Below are positions 37,700 to 48,094 of a stretch of 64,000 nt of DNA, piece after piece. The stretch is from Kosakonia quasisacchari (GTDB taxonomy: Bacteria > Pseudomonadota > Gammaproteobacteria > Enterobacterales > Enterobacteriaceae): contig NZ_SJOP01000002.1 in assembly GCF_004331415.1 (NCBI RefSeq), positions 186,001-250,000 on the forward strand, in the 5' to 3' direction. The notes beneath the pieces were generated by a model. That model searched no databases, was not told where the DNA came from, and saw only the letters and a program-made list of their open reading frames with translations. The position numbers were made by a program, and so were the translations under genes. Within the stretch, counting starts at the first letter, position 1, and every line of letters begins with the position of its first letter.

Positions 37700-38665
37700 A
37701 TGACAAAGTATGCTTTAGTGGGAGACGTGGGTGGCACGAATGCGCGCTTAGCGCTGTGTGATGTCGATAGCGGTGACATCTCCCGTGCCAAAACCTACTC
37801 CGGCCTCGATTATCCCAGCCTGGAAGCCGTGGTGCGTGTGTATCTTGAAGAGCACGACGTCAAAGTGGAAGACGGCTGTATCGCCATCGCCTGCCCAATA
37901 ACCGGTGATTGGGTTGCAATGACCAATCACACCTGGGCGTTTTCGATTGCCGAAATGAAGAAAAACCTCGGTTTCGCACATCTGGAAATCATTAATGATT
38001 TCACCGCCGTATCGATGGCGATCCCGATGCTCAAAGCCGAACACGTCATCCAGTTTGGCGGTTCTGCTCCCGTTGAAGGTAAACCGATCGCCGTTTACGG
38101 CGCTGGCACCGGGCTTGGCGTTTCGCATCTGGTGCATGTGGATAAGCGCTGGGTGAGCCTGCCGGGCGAAGGCGGCCATGTCGATTTCGCACCAAACAGC
38201 GAAGAAGAGGGGATTATTCTTGAAGAGTTACGCGCGGAAATCGGTCACGTTTCCGCTGAACGCGTGCTCTCCGGGCCTGGTCTCGTTAACCTGTATCGCG
38301 CGATCGTCAAATCAGACGGACGCCTGCCAGAAAATCTGCAACCGAAAGATATTACCGAACGCGCGCTGGAAGACAGCTGCATTGACTGCCGTCGCGCATT
38401 GTCACTGTTTTGCGTCATTATGGGGCGCTTTGGCGGCAACCTCGCGCTCAATCTCGGCACTTTCGGCGGCGTTTACATTGCAGGTGGTATTGTGCCGCGC
38501 TTCCTCGATTTCTTTACCGCTTCCGGTTTTCGCGGCGGTTTCGAGGATAAAGGACGTTTTAAATCCTACGTCCAGGATATTCCGGTATTTCTGATCGTGC
38601 ATGACAATCCGGGGTTGCTGGGCTCTGGCGCTCATCTGCGCCAGACGCTGGGACACATCCTTTAA
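37700..38665 (+). CDS. glk: Glucokinase
   Basis: A 321-residue cytosolic kinase converting glucose and ATP to glucose 6-phosphate. The ATP site [12 protein letters not shown] is at residues 8-19, with [25 protein letters not shown] and [10 protein letters not shown] in the active centre, as in E. coli Glk. GGAGCC precedes the ATG. The stop overlaps the ypdB stop on the other strand by 4 bases. E. coli has ypdC nearby; here it is absent. Confidence 0.96.
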   Translation: MTKYALVGDVGGTNARLALCDVDSGDISRAKTYSGLDYPSLEAVVRVYLEEHDVKVEDGCIAIACPITGDWVAMTNHTWAFSIAEMKKNLGFAHLEIINDFTAVSMAIPMLKAEHVIQFGGSAPVEGKPIAVYGAGTGLGVSHLVHVDKRWVSLPGEGGHVDFAPNSEEEGIILEELRAEIGHVSAERVLSGPGLVNLYRAIVKSDGRLPENLQPKDITERALEDSCIDCRRALSLFCVIMGRFGGNLALNLGTFGGVYIAGGIVPRFLDFFTASGFRGGFEDKGRFKSYVQDIPVFLIVHDNPGLLGSGAHLRQTLGHIL

Positions 38666-39390
38666 AGATTCATTAACTGACGAAACTCTTTAACTTTGCT
38701 GCGGCTGACGGGCACCTGAAACTCCAGGTCTCGCAGCCGCAGAATATAGGTGTTGTTAAACCAGGGTTCGATCTCGCGGATTTTATCCAGGTTGACGCAG
38801 TAAGAGCGGTGGCAGCGAAAGAAGTGCGCCGCCGGCAGTTTGCTGCAAAACTCGGTGATGTTCATCGGCATCACATAAGATTCCCGCTTCGTATAGACGA
38901 ACGTCATCTTCTCATGCGCTTCCGCATAATAAATATCATGAATACTGGTGACGATAATACGCTCGTCTTTGACCAGGTTAATGGTCGCATTTTCCCGTGG
39001 CTGCGGGGTGGCTACCGGGCCAGATTGTTGCTGCCAGGCCGTTTCCAGTTTTTGCAGCATGCTAATGATGCGTGACTCCTGGTACGGTTTCAGGATGTAG
39101 TCGAACGCTTCCAGTTCAAAGGCTTCCACCGCATGCTCTTTCCAGGCGGTAATAAAGACGATAAACGGCTTATGGGCGAACTGGCTGATATTCTGCGCCA
39201 GCAATACGCCATCCAGAGAAGGGATATTGATGTCGAGAAAAATGGCGTCGACCTTGTTGTGCTGTAAATACTTCAGCACGTCGAGGCCATCGTCAAAAGT
39301 GCCGACAATTTCCATCTGGCTATGCGCTTTAATCAGCCAGCTCAGCTCCTGTTGCGCCAGGATCTCATCTTCTACAATGATGACTTTCAT
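38662..39390 (-). CDS. ypdB: YpdB (PyrR), LytTR response regulator
   Basis: A 242-residue response regulator. The receiver domain ([29 protein letters not shown] with the phospho-accepting Asp; FITAWKEHA) is followed by a LytTR DNA-binding domain ([30 protein letters not shown]). In E. coli YpdA/YpdB sense extracellular pyruvate and switch on yhjX. The gene lies 13 bases after ypdA, so both are cotranscribed. Confidence 0.94.
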   Translation of the reverse strand: MKVIIVEDEILAQQELSWLIKAHSQMEIVGTFDDGLDVLKYLQHNKVDAIFLDINIPSLDGVLLAQNISQFAHKPFIVFITAWKEHAVEAFELEAFDYILKPYQESRIISMLQKLETAWQQQSGPVATPQPRENATINLVKDERIIVTSIHDIYYAEAHEKMTFVYTKRESYVMPMNITEFCSKLPAAHFFRCHRSYCVNLDKIREIEPWFNNTYILRLRDLEFQVPVSRSKVKEFRQLMNL

Positions 39391-39402
39391 AGAGCTCTCC
39401 TG

Positions 39403-41088
39403 TTAAGGCAACAATGCGGCAGGTGACGGTTGGCGCTGGACAAAGAACGCGATCTCCGTGCCCGGCGTTAAACGGCGGATATGCAACCCTTCGCCATACA
39501 GCAACTTCACGCGCTGGTGCACATTCAGCAGGCCAATTTTGTTGCCGGGCATCTCATCGGCTTCAACGCGGGCAATCATCTGCAGATCGATACCGTTGCC
39601 CGTGTCGCGCACGGCGATACGCACCCGGTTGCCACACTCTTCCACGCTGATAGTGACCACGCCTTTGCCTTTACACGGCTGAATGCCATGCACAATCGCG
39701 TTTTCGACCAATGGCTGGATCAGCAGACTTGGGATCACGCAACTGACGTCTTCGTCAATGTTATAAATCACCGTTAACTTATCGCCAAAACGGGCCTGCT
39801 CAATGGCGATATAGTCTTTGATTTGATAGAGCTCTTTTTTAATATCGATTTGCTCATCATCTTTTAATTCAATGTTATAGCGAAGATAACGCGACAGATT
39901 GTAAATGAGCTGTCGGGCGGTGTCCGGATTCAGGCGAATCGATGATGAGATAGCATTCAGGGCGTTAAACAGGAAATGCGGGTTGATCTTGCTTTGCAAG
40001 GCGCGCAGTTCCGCTTTATTCGCCATTTCCCGCAACTGTTCGGCGCGGGAAACTTCCAGTTGTGTCGAGATAATCTGCGATAAGCCAACGGCCATCTCCT
40101 GCAAGGAAGAGGTAATTTGGTGTGCGTGGCAGTAATAGATCTTCAACGTGCCGGTCACAATGCCCTGTTCTCGCAGCGGGATCACCAGCATGGAGTGGAT
40201 TTCGGGCGTACGGTGGGCTTCATCATTGTTTTTAATGATGATTTCGCCAGTGTTAATCGCCTGGTGAGTGGTCGGGCTGATAATATCGTCGCTGTCGCGG
40301 TAATTATTCTCCCCCACGCCAACGTAAGCCAGCACATGGTCGGTATTGGTGATAGCCACAGCATCGGCTTTGATATCCCGGCGAATGATGTCACATACTT
40401 TACGCAGGGACTCACTATTCACATTGCGAAACAATGGCAGTGTTTTATTGGCAATATCCAGCGCCAGCTTCGCCTGACGACCGGCAATCGCCTCTTTTTC
40501 CCCTTCTACGCTTTGCACCAGCAGCACAATAAAGCCGATGCAGACGCTACCGAGGATCATCGGCACACCAATTTTGGAGACAATATCCAGGCCAAGCGCG
40601 GTGGTCGGCGCCCACAGTACGACCAGCGTCATGGTCAGGCTTTCGCAAATCATGCCGCCGATAATACCCACGCGCCAGTGCTGCGCTTTGGGAACCTTGC
40701 GGTTAATCATCCCGGACATCACCCCGGCAATAATGCTGGTAATAAAGCAGGGGATCGCCGTCACGCCGCCAATATCAATCAGATAGCGGTGCACCCCGGC
40801 AATCACGCCGGTGATAATGCCAACCCACGGGCCGAACAAAATCCCCCCAGACATCACCGCAATGATACGCACGTTAACCAGTGAGCCTTCCACCGGTACA
40901 CCGGACCAGGTGCTGAACAGGGCAAACATCGAGAAGATGGCCGTCACGCCCAGCAGCTCTTTTGGCGAGTGCGCCGTTTTATGCAGCAGTTCGCGGAACA
41001 GGCGGATGCGGATCAAGAAAAACAGGCAGATCAGCATTAGCGCCGCTCGGTCAAAAACTGCCAGCAGCATGTCGAATATTTCGTGCAC
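39403..41088 (-). CDS. ypdA: YpdA (PyrS), LytS-type histidine kinase
   Basis: A 561-residue membrane sensor kinase. Six or so helices of the 5TM-LYT sensor fill residues 1-195 ([49 protein letters not shown]). A GAF domain (about 215-345) and the His-kinase/ATPase ([19 protein letters not shown] with the conserved His; [32 protein letters not shown]) follow. It matches E. coli YpdA nearly throughout. Together with YpdB it responds to pyruvate. Confidence 0.94.
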   Translation of the reverse strand: MHEIFDMLLAVFDRAALMLICLFFLIRIRLFRELLHKTAHSPKELLGVTAIFSMFALFSTWSGVPVEGSLVNVRIIAVMSGGILFGPWVGIITGVIAGVHRYLIDIGGVTAIPCFITSIIAGVMSGMINRKVPKAQHWRVGIIGGMICESLTMTLVVLWAPTTALGLDIVSKIGVPMILGSVCIGFIVLLVQSVEGEKEAIAGRQAKLALDIANKTLPLFRNVNSESLRKVCDIIRRDIKADAVAITNTDHVLAYVGVGENNYRDSDDIISPTTHQAINTGEIIIKNNDEAHRTPEIHSMLVIPLREQGIVTGTLKIYYCHAHQITSSLQEMAVGLSQIISTQLEVSRAEQLREMANKAELRALQSKINPHFLFNALNAISSSIRLNPDTARQLIYNLSRYLRYNIELKDDEQIDIKKELYQIKDYIAIEQARFGDKLTVIYNIDEDVSCVIPSLLIQPLVENAIVHGIQPCKGKGVVTISVEECGNRVRIAVRDTGNGIDLQMIARVEADEMPGNKIGLLNVHQRVKLLYGEGLHIRRLTPGTEIAFFVQRQPSPAALLP

Positions 41089-41478
41089 GGGGGACTCATA
41101 TGAATAGCGTCAAAACGCTATGATAAAAAACCCCGACGCAGATGACCAGCCGCAGTATTCATTCGCTGAATGAGGAAAAACCACTTTTCCAAAAGGGGAT
41201 TGAAAAGCGCTGAAAGAAGAGACGTGACGCTGTGCTAACGAGTGAATTTTTAAGGTGATTTTATCTTTATTTTATTGTTAAAATATATGATGGATTTTTC
41301 TATAAGAGGATAATTTTGCTTTCCCTTTCCTAAATTTTCCTTCCTCTTTTATATCGTTGCGTTATTTTTGCGCTTACCTCTCGACAGCGAGATTTTTTTC
41401 GGGCTATGTTCTAAACACGCCGCAAATGTGGCGACGTCGCTCGGACGGTCCGGGCGCTAACGTTAATCCGAGGAATCT
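41089..41478. other. ypdA/alaC divergent intergenic region
   Basis: About 390 bases without a gene. The middle (41240-41350) is AT-rich and probably contains the alaC promoter; the last 80 bases before alaC can fold through the G+C-rich CGCTCGGACGGTCCGGGCG stretch. No recognised operator or riboswitch. Confidence 0.4.
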
Positions 41479-42720
41479 ATGGCTGACTTCAGTCCTGAAC
41501 GCCGTTTTACGCGTATCGATCGTCTCCCCCCGTATGTTTTTAATATCACATCTGAACTGAAAATGGCTGCGCGACGCCGCGGCGAAGACATTATTGATTT
41601 CAGCATGGGCAACCCTGATGGCGCGACGCCGCCGCATATCGTTGAGAAACTTTGTACCGTGGCGCAACGCCCGGATACGCACGGTTACTCCACGTCGCGC
41701 GGGATTCCGCGTCTGCGCCGGGCGATTTCCCGCTGGTATCAGGATCGTTACCAGGTGGATATTGATCCGGAAACCGAAGCGATTGTCACCATTGGTTCGA
41801 AAGAGGGTCTGGCGCATCTGATGCTGGCGACGCTGGATCACGGTGATACCGTGCTGGTGCCGAACCCGAGTTACCCGATTCATATTTACGGTGCGGTGAT
41901 TGCGGGAGCGCAGGTGCGTTCTGTGCCGCTGGTGGAAGGTGTCGACTTCTTCAATGAACTGGAGCGTGCGATCCGCGAAAGCTACCCGAAGCCGAAGATG
42001 ATGATTTTAGGCTTCCCGTCTAACCCGACGGCGCAGTGCGTTGAACTGGAGTTCTTCGAAAAAGTGGTCGCGCTGGCAAAACGTTACGATGTGCTGGTGG
42101 TTCACGATCTGGCCTACGCCGACATTGTCTTTGACGGCTGGAAAGCACCGTCGATTATGCAAGTGCCGGGCGCGCGCGATGTCGCCGTTGAGTTCTTCAC
42201 CCTGTCGAAAAGTTACAATATGGCGGGCTGGCGTATCGGCTTTATGGTCGGTAATTCGGTGCTGGTCAACGCGCTGGCGCGGATCAAAAGTTATCACGAT
42301 TACGGCACCTTTACGCCGCTACAGGTGGCAGCGATTGCTGCGCTGGAAGGGGATCAGCAGTGTGTGCGCGATATTGCCGCTCAATATAAACGCCGTCGCG
42401 ATGTGCTGGTAAAAGGGTTGCATGAAGCGGGTTGGATGGTGGAGATGCCGAAAGCGTCGATGTACGTCTGGGCGAAAATCCCAGAACCGTACGCGGCGAT
42501 GGGCTCGCTGGAGTTTGCCAAAAAGCTGCTGAAAGAGGCGAAAGTGTGTGTTTCGCCGGGTATCGGCTTTGGCGATTATGGTGATACGCACGTGCGTTTC
42601 GCGCTGATTGAGAACCGCGATCGTATTCGCCAGGCGGTACGCGGTATTAAGGCCATGTTCCGCGCCGATGGGCTGCTTCCGGCGGCGCAAAAGAGCGCGG
42701 CGGAAGATCTGGAACCATAA
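41479..42720 (+). CDS. alaC: Alanine aminotransferase AlaC
   Basis: A 413-residue PLP-dependent class I/II aminotransferase that makes alanine from pyruvate and glutamate, equal to E. coli AlaC (YfdZ). Motifs: [49 protein letters not shown], the PLP-binding lysine in [18 protein letters not shown], and [23 protein letters not shown] with the substrate-carboxylate Arg. A strong terminator follows. Confidence 0.95.
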   Translation: MADFSPERRFTRIDRLPPYVFNITSELKMAARRRGEDIIDFSMGNPDGATPPHIVEKLCTVAQRPDTHGYSTSRGIPRLRRAISRWYQDRYQVDIDPETEAIVTIGSKEGLAHLMLATLDHGDTVLVPNPSYPIHIYGAVIAGAQVRSVPLVEGVDFFNELERAIRESYPKPKMMILGFPSNPTAQCVELEFFEKVVALAKRYDVLVVHDLAYADIVFDGWKAPSIMQVPGARDVAVEFFTLSKSYNMAGWRIGFMVGNSVLVNALARIKSYHDYGTFTPLQVAAIAALEGDQQCVRDIAAQYKRRRDVLVKGLHEAGWMVEMPKASMYVWAKIPEPYAAMGSLEFAKKLLKEAKVCVSPGIGFGDYGDTHVRFALIENRDRIRQAVRGIKAMFRADGLLPAAQKSAAEDLEP

Positions 42721-42762
42721 ACGTGTATTGCCTGCCCGACGATTCTGAGTGTTGTCGGGAAA

Positions 42763-42794
42763 ACAAAAAAGGAGCCTTTTGGCTCCTTTTTTGT
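42763..42794. terminator. Bidirectional terminator after alaC
   Basis: ACAAAAAAGGAGCC/GGCTCCTTTTTTGT stem, 14 bp, with a TTTT loop between alaC and ypdK. Confidence 0.92.
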
Positions 42795-42813
42795 ACAGCA
42801 CGATATGCTCAGG

Positions 42814-42885
42814 TTAGATCATCAGGGCGAATGTGCCGGCCCACACAATAACCATCACCGAAATGCCCATAAAGAAATATTTCAC
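42814..42885 (-). CDS. ypdK: YpdK, 23-residue membrane protein
   Basis: A tiny gene giving VKYFFMGISVMVIVWAGTFA plus LMI, a single membrane helix. It differs from E. coli YpdK by about one residue by recall, and sits next to alaC as there. I choose GTG 42885, nine bases after GGAG; an ATG two codons earlier (42891) is too close to that site. Function unknown. Confidence 0.88.
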   Translation of the reverse strand: MKYFFMGISVMVIVWAGTFALMI

Positions 42886-42891
42886 GTTCAT

Positions 42892-43391
42892 CGCTCCGCA
42901 CACCTAAGTATGCATTCATGACCATTCAGGACTGAGTATAGAGAGGTGAAACTACGCCAAATCGAAAATGAGAATTATCTCTTTTTCGGCCACAGCTCCA
43001 TCTCAGAATTTCGGGTGAATTCCTCACCAAACGGGGCTAATGTACGCTTAATTTTTAGGCCTTACAAGAGCCTTTTTTCTATTTAATTTTAGTAACTTAC
43101 AATGTGTCGGGCTTTGGCGACACAATACTTTCACTGCTAAATAAATAGCTATTGAGCGACGAAAAAAATGGCCTGCTGAAACGGTTCATTTCCGCTTGAA
43201 TTATAAGGCTAATTTTTTGAAGTGGGTCACAACTTATGCAATTTGGTTGGAAAAATGCGTCGGCCTGTTTGTGCAATGACATGCCTAAAAAAATGAGAGT
43301 GAGGCGGGAAAAGCATAACCCTGCGGCGAAAAAAACCAGCTAAGGGAAGAGGAGGTTGAGGAAAACTTGCGAGGTACGATGCGATTATCAA
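42892..43391. other. Intergenic stretch, left edge of the island
   Basis: About 500 AT-rich bases with no convincing gene or RNA that I recognise. A minus-strand frame of 61 codons (43097-43282) has no ribosome site or known motif and looks like chance. Confidence 0.4.
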
Positions 43392-43417
43392 AAAAGCGCA
43401 AGCCAGGCCTGCGCTTT
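43392..43417. terminator. Terminator after the small zinc-ribbon gene
   Basis: AAAAGCGCA/TGCGCTTT stem with a short loop, giving a T run on the minus strand downstream of the 43-residue gene. Confidence 0.75.
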
Positions 43418-43449
43418 GCCTTTAAAACCGTTACTGCAAACTCTTGCGT

Positions 43450-43581
43450 TTAGCCGATTGGGCTTGAGGTGATCCGGCGGCTGCGGCATTTCGGGCAGTA
43501 ATCCGGAGTACCAAAACCAGAGCGGCTGGTCCATTCGTGTTTGCAGTCCAGACATTTTGCCCGGTAAATTGTTGGTGCCAT
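43450..43581 (-). CDS. 43-residue zinc-ribbon protein
   Basis: ATG 43581 opens a 43-codon gene with two CxxC knuckles: AKCLDCKHEW at residues 8-17 and DYCPKCRSR at about 27-35. Spacing fits one zinc ribbon of the FmdB/YfgJ kind. The end (ITSSPIG) is unstructured. Too short for most gene callers, but the codon pattern, paired CxxC and following terminator support a real gene. Role unknown; perhaps nucleic-acid binding. Confidence 0.7.
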   Translation of the reverse strand: MAPTIYRAKCLDCKHEWTSRSGFGTPDYCPKCRSRRITSSPIG

Positions 43582-43641
43582 TTGTTCTTACCTCTCAACA
43601 TCGCTAAGGTTTGCTGTTACGTAATCTGTCGGTGTGTCAGT

Positions 43642-44283
43642 TTAAATTCGTGCAATTTCAGCCTGCAGGGATTTGACGCGCGAAATATGGGATTTAATAT
43701 CTGAAAGATCGTTTTCCAGTTTTTCTTTATCTTCCCCGCTGGCTGTTGCTATCTCTTCTTCCACTTTCATTATTTGCTCTTCATTTTTTTGAAGATCTTT
43801 TCCCAGCATGGTTAGCATGTTTTCTTTTTTGCCAAGATGTGAAGAGAGGCGAGATTTGCATTGTGCGACATAGTTTTGGTCGCTTCCTTGTGCGCGGATC
43901 TGCTCTTTTTCTCTTAGCGCTCGCTCTTTTGATGGCAGCTCATTTTGTAAGCTTCTACGACGTTGCTGATCGTCCGTACTATTGATTTCACTGCGGATTT
44001 TGCGGATTGCATCCTGCAGCATCGCGATATCATTAGCTATTTTATTGCGCCAGACATCGGTTGGGTGATGCGCTATTTCATTTTCAAGATTCTTTTTGAC
44101 TTTAAGAAACATCTCCGCGCTGGTAATGGCGGATTTCTCGATAATAAATTTAAAGGCATTTGTGGCTGTAGCAACAATGGTTTTGCCCGCAACTTCCGCT
44201 ATGCCTGCTATTTTTCCCATGAGTTCGTCATTTTCGATGACTTTTTCTTTAAACGTCTTTTTGATGTTATTCCATGAAAACAT
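43642..44283 (-). CDS. Hypothetical coiled-coil protein
   Basis: A 213-residue, strongly helical protein with a good AAGGAGG before ATG 44283. Residues ~85-213 are almost continuous heptads rich in K, E, R and L (MLQDAIRKIRSEIN; ELPSKERALREKEQIRAQ; KDLQKNEEQIMKVEEEIA), so a long coiled coil is likely. Residues 24-55 contain a mildly hydrophobic part (GIAEVAGKTIVATATNAFKF). No family recognised. It is more AT-rich than the hut genes beside it, in keeping with acquired DNA. Confidence 0.65.
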   Translation of the reverse strand: MFSWNNIKKTFKEKVIENDELMGKIAGIAEVAGKTIVATATNAFKFIIEKSAITSAEMFLKVKKNLENEIAHHPTDVWRNKIANDIAMLQDAIRKIRSEINSTDDQQRRRSLQNELPSKERALREKEQIRAQGSDQNYVAQCKSRLSSHLGKKENMLTMLGKDLQKNEEQIMKVEEEIATASGEDKEKLENDLSDIKSHISRVKSLQAEIARI

Positions 44284-44579
44284 ATGCCCTCCTTATTTAT
44301 TTTCGTTTTATCTTACTCTTGTTTATTTGACACTTAATACTTCTTATTTTTAAAAATTTTAATTGCCATTAGGTTGGTCTTAAATTTTTAAAAAATAGAT
44401 AAACAGGCATCACTGGAGATGAATGACCTATTTTTGTTCGATAAGGAAGAGGTAAATAAAATTTCAATGCGGTTGAGTATGTGTCCCCGCTGCTGAAGCC
44501 TCGTCGGGTTGACAATTCATAGATTATGCAAATAGATGTCTATACAACCTGGGCAGACAAAATGTTGACCGCCCTGGCA

Positions 44580-44740
44580 TATCATCGAAGCCGTGAGTGC
44601 CGCCTGTTGCACATCAAAGAGCACGATCCCTGCCTGCTTATACGCCGCCGTACATGGTCAACCCCGCATATTGTCTCCAACGTCAGCCTGCTTTTCCCTG
44701 GTGACCGTTACCGTTTACAGCGCCATTTCGCTTTTGATCT
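44580..44740 (+). pseudogene. hutC C-terminal remnant, frameshifted
   Basis: The plus strand encodes ECRLLHIKEHDPCLLIRRRTW and VSNVSLLFPGDRYRLQ, which match the C-terminus of the intact HutC in this window (SECVHLEIDEQTPCLQVNRRTW; VTSVRLVYPGSRYRLEG). Just upstream, in another frame, HIIEAV also matches HutC, so a frameshift or small deletion separates the two parts. The rest of the gene is gone. Confidence 0.72.
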
Positions 44741-44818
44741 TTTGCGTCAGCAAAAGCGTGATTGCTGGCGCACTATAATAAAATTGTATCTTTTTTGTTA
44801 AACCTCGCCTTGCGCGCA

Positions 44819-44832
44819 ATTGTATAGGCAAG
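44819..44832. promoter_or_regulatory. HutC-type operator before the decayed hutU
   Basis: ATTGTATAGGCAAG agrees with the HutC motif CTTGTATATACAAG at 11 of 14 positions, 47 bases upstream of the decayed hutU start. Confidence 0.5.
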
Positions 44833-44878
44833 TATATGTGTTTACACGTCCAGGCGATATCCTCAGGAGAGAGCACCG

Positions 44879-45388
44879 ATGCCGCACAGTCTCAACCGCC
44901 AGCAGGCCCCCAAAGGTCTGAATGCGAAAAACTGGCTCGCCGAAGCGCCGCTGCGCATGCCGATGAATAACCTTGATCCCGATGTTGCCGGAAACCCGAA
45001 CGCGCTGGTGTATGGCGGAATTATTGGGCGCGACCATCTTGATTCTGGCTCGCTGGCAAGCCCGAACCATGAAACCGAAGCGATGCGCTACGGTACTGAC
45101 GCTATATCTGGCTGGTCACTGCTAAATGCCGTAAGCGGCGCGACCTGGGTCTCGGCGCACCACGGCGGTGGCGTGGGGATGGGCTTTTCCCAGTATGCGA
45201 GCATGGTGATTGACTGTGATGGCAGCGATGAAGCGGCGGCGCGCATTGCGCGCGCGCTGCATAACGATCCGGCAACCGGCGTGCTGCGTCATGCTGTCGC
45301 CGGGTATGAGATTGCGATTGAGTGCGCCGCAGAGCAGGGACTCAATCTTCCTATGGTTGCTGCAACGCAGGGGCAGGGCAAAGCATGA
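44879..45388 (+). pseudogene. hutU: Urocanase gene with large internal in-frame deletion
   Basis: The 169-codon frame joins the first ~50 residues of urocanase ([21 protein letters not shown], ending LVYGG) directly to the C-terminal ~120 ([21 protein letters not shown] to LNLPM). Compared with the intact 558-residue HutU in this window, about 380 residues are missing, including the NAD-binding core. The frame survives and its TGA overlaps the hutH start (ATGA), so it may still couple translation to hutH. GGAGAG precedes the ATG. Confidence 0.9.
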
Positions 45389-46911
45389 AAAATTTCACCC
45401 TTATTCCGGGCCAACTCACCCTCGCGCAGCTGCGCGAAATCTACAGCCAGCCTCTTCATCTTTCACTGGATGATGGCGCGTTTGCGGCTATTAATGAGAG
45501 CGTTGCCTGCGTCAACACGATTATGGCGGAAGGCCGCACCGCCTATGGCATCAACACGGGCTTCGGTTTGCTGGCACAAACGCGTATCGCGACGGAAGAT
45601 CTGGAGAATTTGCAACGCTCGCTGGTGCTGTCTCACGCCGCAGGTGTTGGCGAACCGCTGGATGACGCGCTGGTTCGCTTAATTATGGTACTCAAGATCA
45701 ACAGCCTGGCGCGCGGTTTTTCCGGCATTCGCTTACAGGTGATCCAGATGCTGGTGGCAATGGTCAACGCGGGGGTTTATCCGTGGATCCCGGCGAAAGG
45801 TTCGGTAGGCGCTTCGGGTGATCTGGCGCCCTTGGCGCATATGTCACTGACGCTGCTGGGCGAAGGGAAAGCGCGCTGGCAGGGCGAATGGTTACCGGCG
45901 AGTGAAGCGCTGAGAAACGCGGGCCTTGAGCCGATTACGCTGGCGGCGAAAGAGGGGCTGGCGCTGCTGAACGGCACGCAAACGTCGACCGCGTTTGCTT
46001 TGCGTGGCCTTTTTGAAGCCGAAGATCTGTTCGCATCCGCTGTGGTTTGCGGTGCGCTAACCACTGAAGCGGCACTCGGTTCGCGTCGTCCCTTCGATGC
46101 ACGTATTCATGATGTCCGCGGTCAGCGCGGGCAGATGGACGCAGCAGCGTTATATCGCCATGTGTTAACCGATGACAGCGCAATCTCTCAGTCTCACCAC
46201 AACTGCAATAAAGTGCAGGATCCTTACTCCCTGCGCTGCCAGCCGCAGGTGATGGGCGCATGCCTGACGCAGCTGCGTTTTGCTGCAGAAGTGCTGTTAA
46301 CCGAAGCGAATGCGGTTTCCGATAATCCGCTGGTTTTTGCCGCCGAAAATGAAGTGATCTCCGGGGGGAATTTCCACGCAGAGCCAGTGGCGATGGCGGC
46401 AGACAACATTGCACTGGCGATTGCGGAAATAGGTTCGCTTGCGGAGCGCCGCATTGCCCTGCTGATGGACAGCCATATGTCGCAACTGCCGCCGTTCCTC
46501 GTGAAAAACGGCGGTGTCAATTCCGGCTTTATGATTGCCCAGGTCACCGCAGCGGCGTTGGCGAGCGAAAACAAAGCGTTATCGCATCCGCACAGCGTGG
46601 ACAGTTTGCCTACCTCGGCAAACCAGGAAGATCACGTCTCGATGGCCCCGGCTGCCGGGCGTCGTCTGTGGGAAATGGCGGCGAACACGCGTGGCATCAT
46701 TGCCGTTGAATGGCTGGCCGCCTGTCAGGGGCTGGATATGCGCGAAGGTTTAACCAGTAGCCCGCTACTGGAACAGGCACGCCATCTGCTGCGCGAGCAG
46801 GTTACGCATTATGAGAAAGACCGTTATTTCGCCCCGGATATTGAACGTGCGATTGCGCTGCTGGAGGCGCGTCATTTGACGACATTGCTGCCGGGAATAG
46901 TGTCTTGCTGA
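45385..46911 (+). CDS. hutH: Histidine ammonia-lyase
   Basis: A 508-residue MIO-dependent lyase that converts histidine to urocanate and ammonia. The cofactor triad Ala143-Ser144-Gly145 lies in [15 protein letters not shown]. The catalytic residues known from Pseudomonas putida HutH are all present: Tyr54, His84, Asn196, Tyr281, Arg284, Phe330 and Glu415 (QEDHVSM). The ATG at 45385 overlaps the decayed hutU stop. It is the only canonical histidase in the window and stands convergent to hutG, apart from the hutUIG operon, so it probably feeds that operon from a separate promoter. Confidence 0.95.
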   Translation: MKNFTLIPGQLTLAQLREIYSQPLHLSLDDGAFAAINESVACVNTIMAEGRTAYGINTGFGLLAQTRIATEDLENLQRSLVLSHAAGVGEPLDDALVRLIMVLKINSLARGFSGIRLQVIQMLVAMVNAGVYPWIPAKGSVGASGDLAPLAHMSLTLLGEGKARWQGEWLPASEALRNAGLEPITLAAKEGLALLNGTQTSTAFALRGLFEAEDLFASAVVCGALTTEAALGSRRPFDARIHDVRGQRGQMDAAALYRHVLTDDSAISQSHHNCNKVQDPYSLRCQPQVMGACLTQLRFAAEVLLTEANAVSDNPLVFAAENEVISGGNFHAEPVAMAADNIALAIAEIGSLAERRIALLMDSHMSQLPPFLVKNGGVNSGFMIAQVTAAALASENKALSHPHSVDSLPTSANQEDHVSMAPAAGRRLWEMAANTRGIIAVEWLAACQGLDMREGLTSSPLLEQARHLLREQVTHYEKDRYFAPDIERAIALLEARHLTTLLPGIVSC

Positions 46912-47293
46912 AGAAGATAGCGGTATTGCTGGTCTCCCCTGTAGAGTTCGAGCGTGACGAGTTAAATATTTGAAATTTAATAAATTTTCCTGTTATGAAA
47001 ATTACGGCGGCCTAATAAGGCCGCATCGTGCTTTTGGTGTCAGGGGCAGGCGTCGTGCCAGTAATGGGTTAAGTGATAAACGGTGTCTGGAAATATAGGC
47101 TCAAATACACGGTAACGAATACCGTCATTCGAACGTAAAAAAGCTCGCTCGGGGAACCATCCGTTTCTCATCTCTGTAGCACTACACGAAAAGTTCACTG
47201 GAGCCTTTATTGAATGCTTCTACCTAAATGGCTATCTCGGTTTTCTTTTTTATGCACATATATTTAAGGGATGCTTGCGCATCCCTTTTTGTG
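46912..47293. other. Gap between hutH and hutG
   Basis: About 380 bases. A GGCGGCC...GGCCGC hairpin follows hutH near 47008. On the minus strand an unrecognised 43-codon frame (47171-47040, MRNGWFPERAFLRSNDGIRY...) has only a poor ribosome site and may be a fragment of a lost gene. A GATGCTTGCGCATCCC hairpin with T run at 47269-47290 probably terminates hutG. Confidence 0.4.
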
Positions 47294-48094
47294 TTAACGG
47301 GGCAGTTGTCGCTTACTCCAGTTGAGCGCGGTATTGATCAGTGTATTCAGTAGCTGGCGGAAATCTTTACTCTTCTCTTCGGAGAAAGCAAAACTCGTTT
47401 CATCCATGTAGCAGCATTGCGCCACTTCCAGTTGTATCGCATGGATGTTCTGTTGCGGTGCGCCGTAATGGCGGGTGATATATCCGCCTTTGAAGCGGCC
47501 GTTGAGCACTTTCGTGTAGTGCGGAAATGCCTCGCAGCAGTCCAGCAATGCGGCGCTGAGTCCTGGCGCACAGCTTGCGCCATCGGCAGTGCCGAAGTTC
47601 AAATCCGGGAGTTTGCCGTCAAACAAACGCGGAACCACCGATTTGATGGAGTGCGCATCCCACAGTAGCGCGTAGCCGAAAGTGTCGCGCAACCGCGCCA
47701 GTTCCTGCGCCAGTGCCTGGTGATAAGGCTGCCATACATTATGCAAAATAGCGTTTTTCGTGGCGTCATCCGGCGCTTTGCCCGCTTCGAACAGCGGTTC
47801 GCCGTCAAAAAATGTGTCCGGAAACAGGCCGGTGGTCGCCGTGCTGTATAACGGTTTGTCATCTGCCGGGCGGTTTAAATCCACCACATAGCGGGAATAA
47901 TTAGCGCTCAGCACGCTGGCGCCAAGCTCGCGAATCGGCTGATACAGCAGCGGAATATGCCAGTCCGTGTCCTCCAGTCGCAGCGCCCGTGTGGTGAGGC
48001 TGCTGGCTATTTCCGGTGTAAGCTGCGTACCGGGATGGGGCATGCTGACCAGTAGCGGTAGCCGGCCCTGATGTAATTCGAATCCGTTAGTCAT
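47294..48094 (-). CDS. hutG: N-formylglutamate deformylase
   Basis: A 266-residue enzyme of the N-formylglutamate amidohydrolase family that splits N-formylglutamate into glutamate and formate, the last step of the five-step histidine pathway. Visible features: [12 protein letters not shown] at the N-terminus, [30 protein letters not shown], and [16 protein letters not shown] with probable zinc ligands. This is not the formiminoglutamase type found in Klebsiella hutG. It overlaps hutI by 8 bases. Confidence 0.92.
   Translation of the reverse strand: MTNGFELHQGRLPLLVSMPHPGTQLTPEIASSLTTRALRLEDTDWHIPLLYQPIRELGASVLSANYSRYVVDLNRPADDKPLYSTATTGLFPDTFFDGEPLFEAGKAPDDATKNAILHNVWQPYHQALAQELARLRDTFGYALLWDAHSIKSVVPRLFDGKLPDLNFGTADGASCAPGLSAALLDCCEAFPHYTKVLNGRFKGGYITRHYGAPQQNIHAIQLEVAQCCYMDETSFAFSEEKSKDFRQLLNTLINTALNWSKRQLPR

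Noticed and set aside
42892-44580. Integrase or transposase gene that could have brought the hut island
   Set aside because: No frame here shows tyrosine-recombinase or transposase motifs, so mobility is suggested only by context and the argW border.
47040-47171. A 43-codon minus-strand gene between hutH and hutG
   Set aside because: Ribosome site is poor and no family is recognised; mentioned only under the gap entry.
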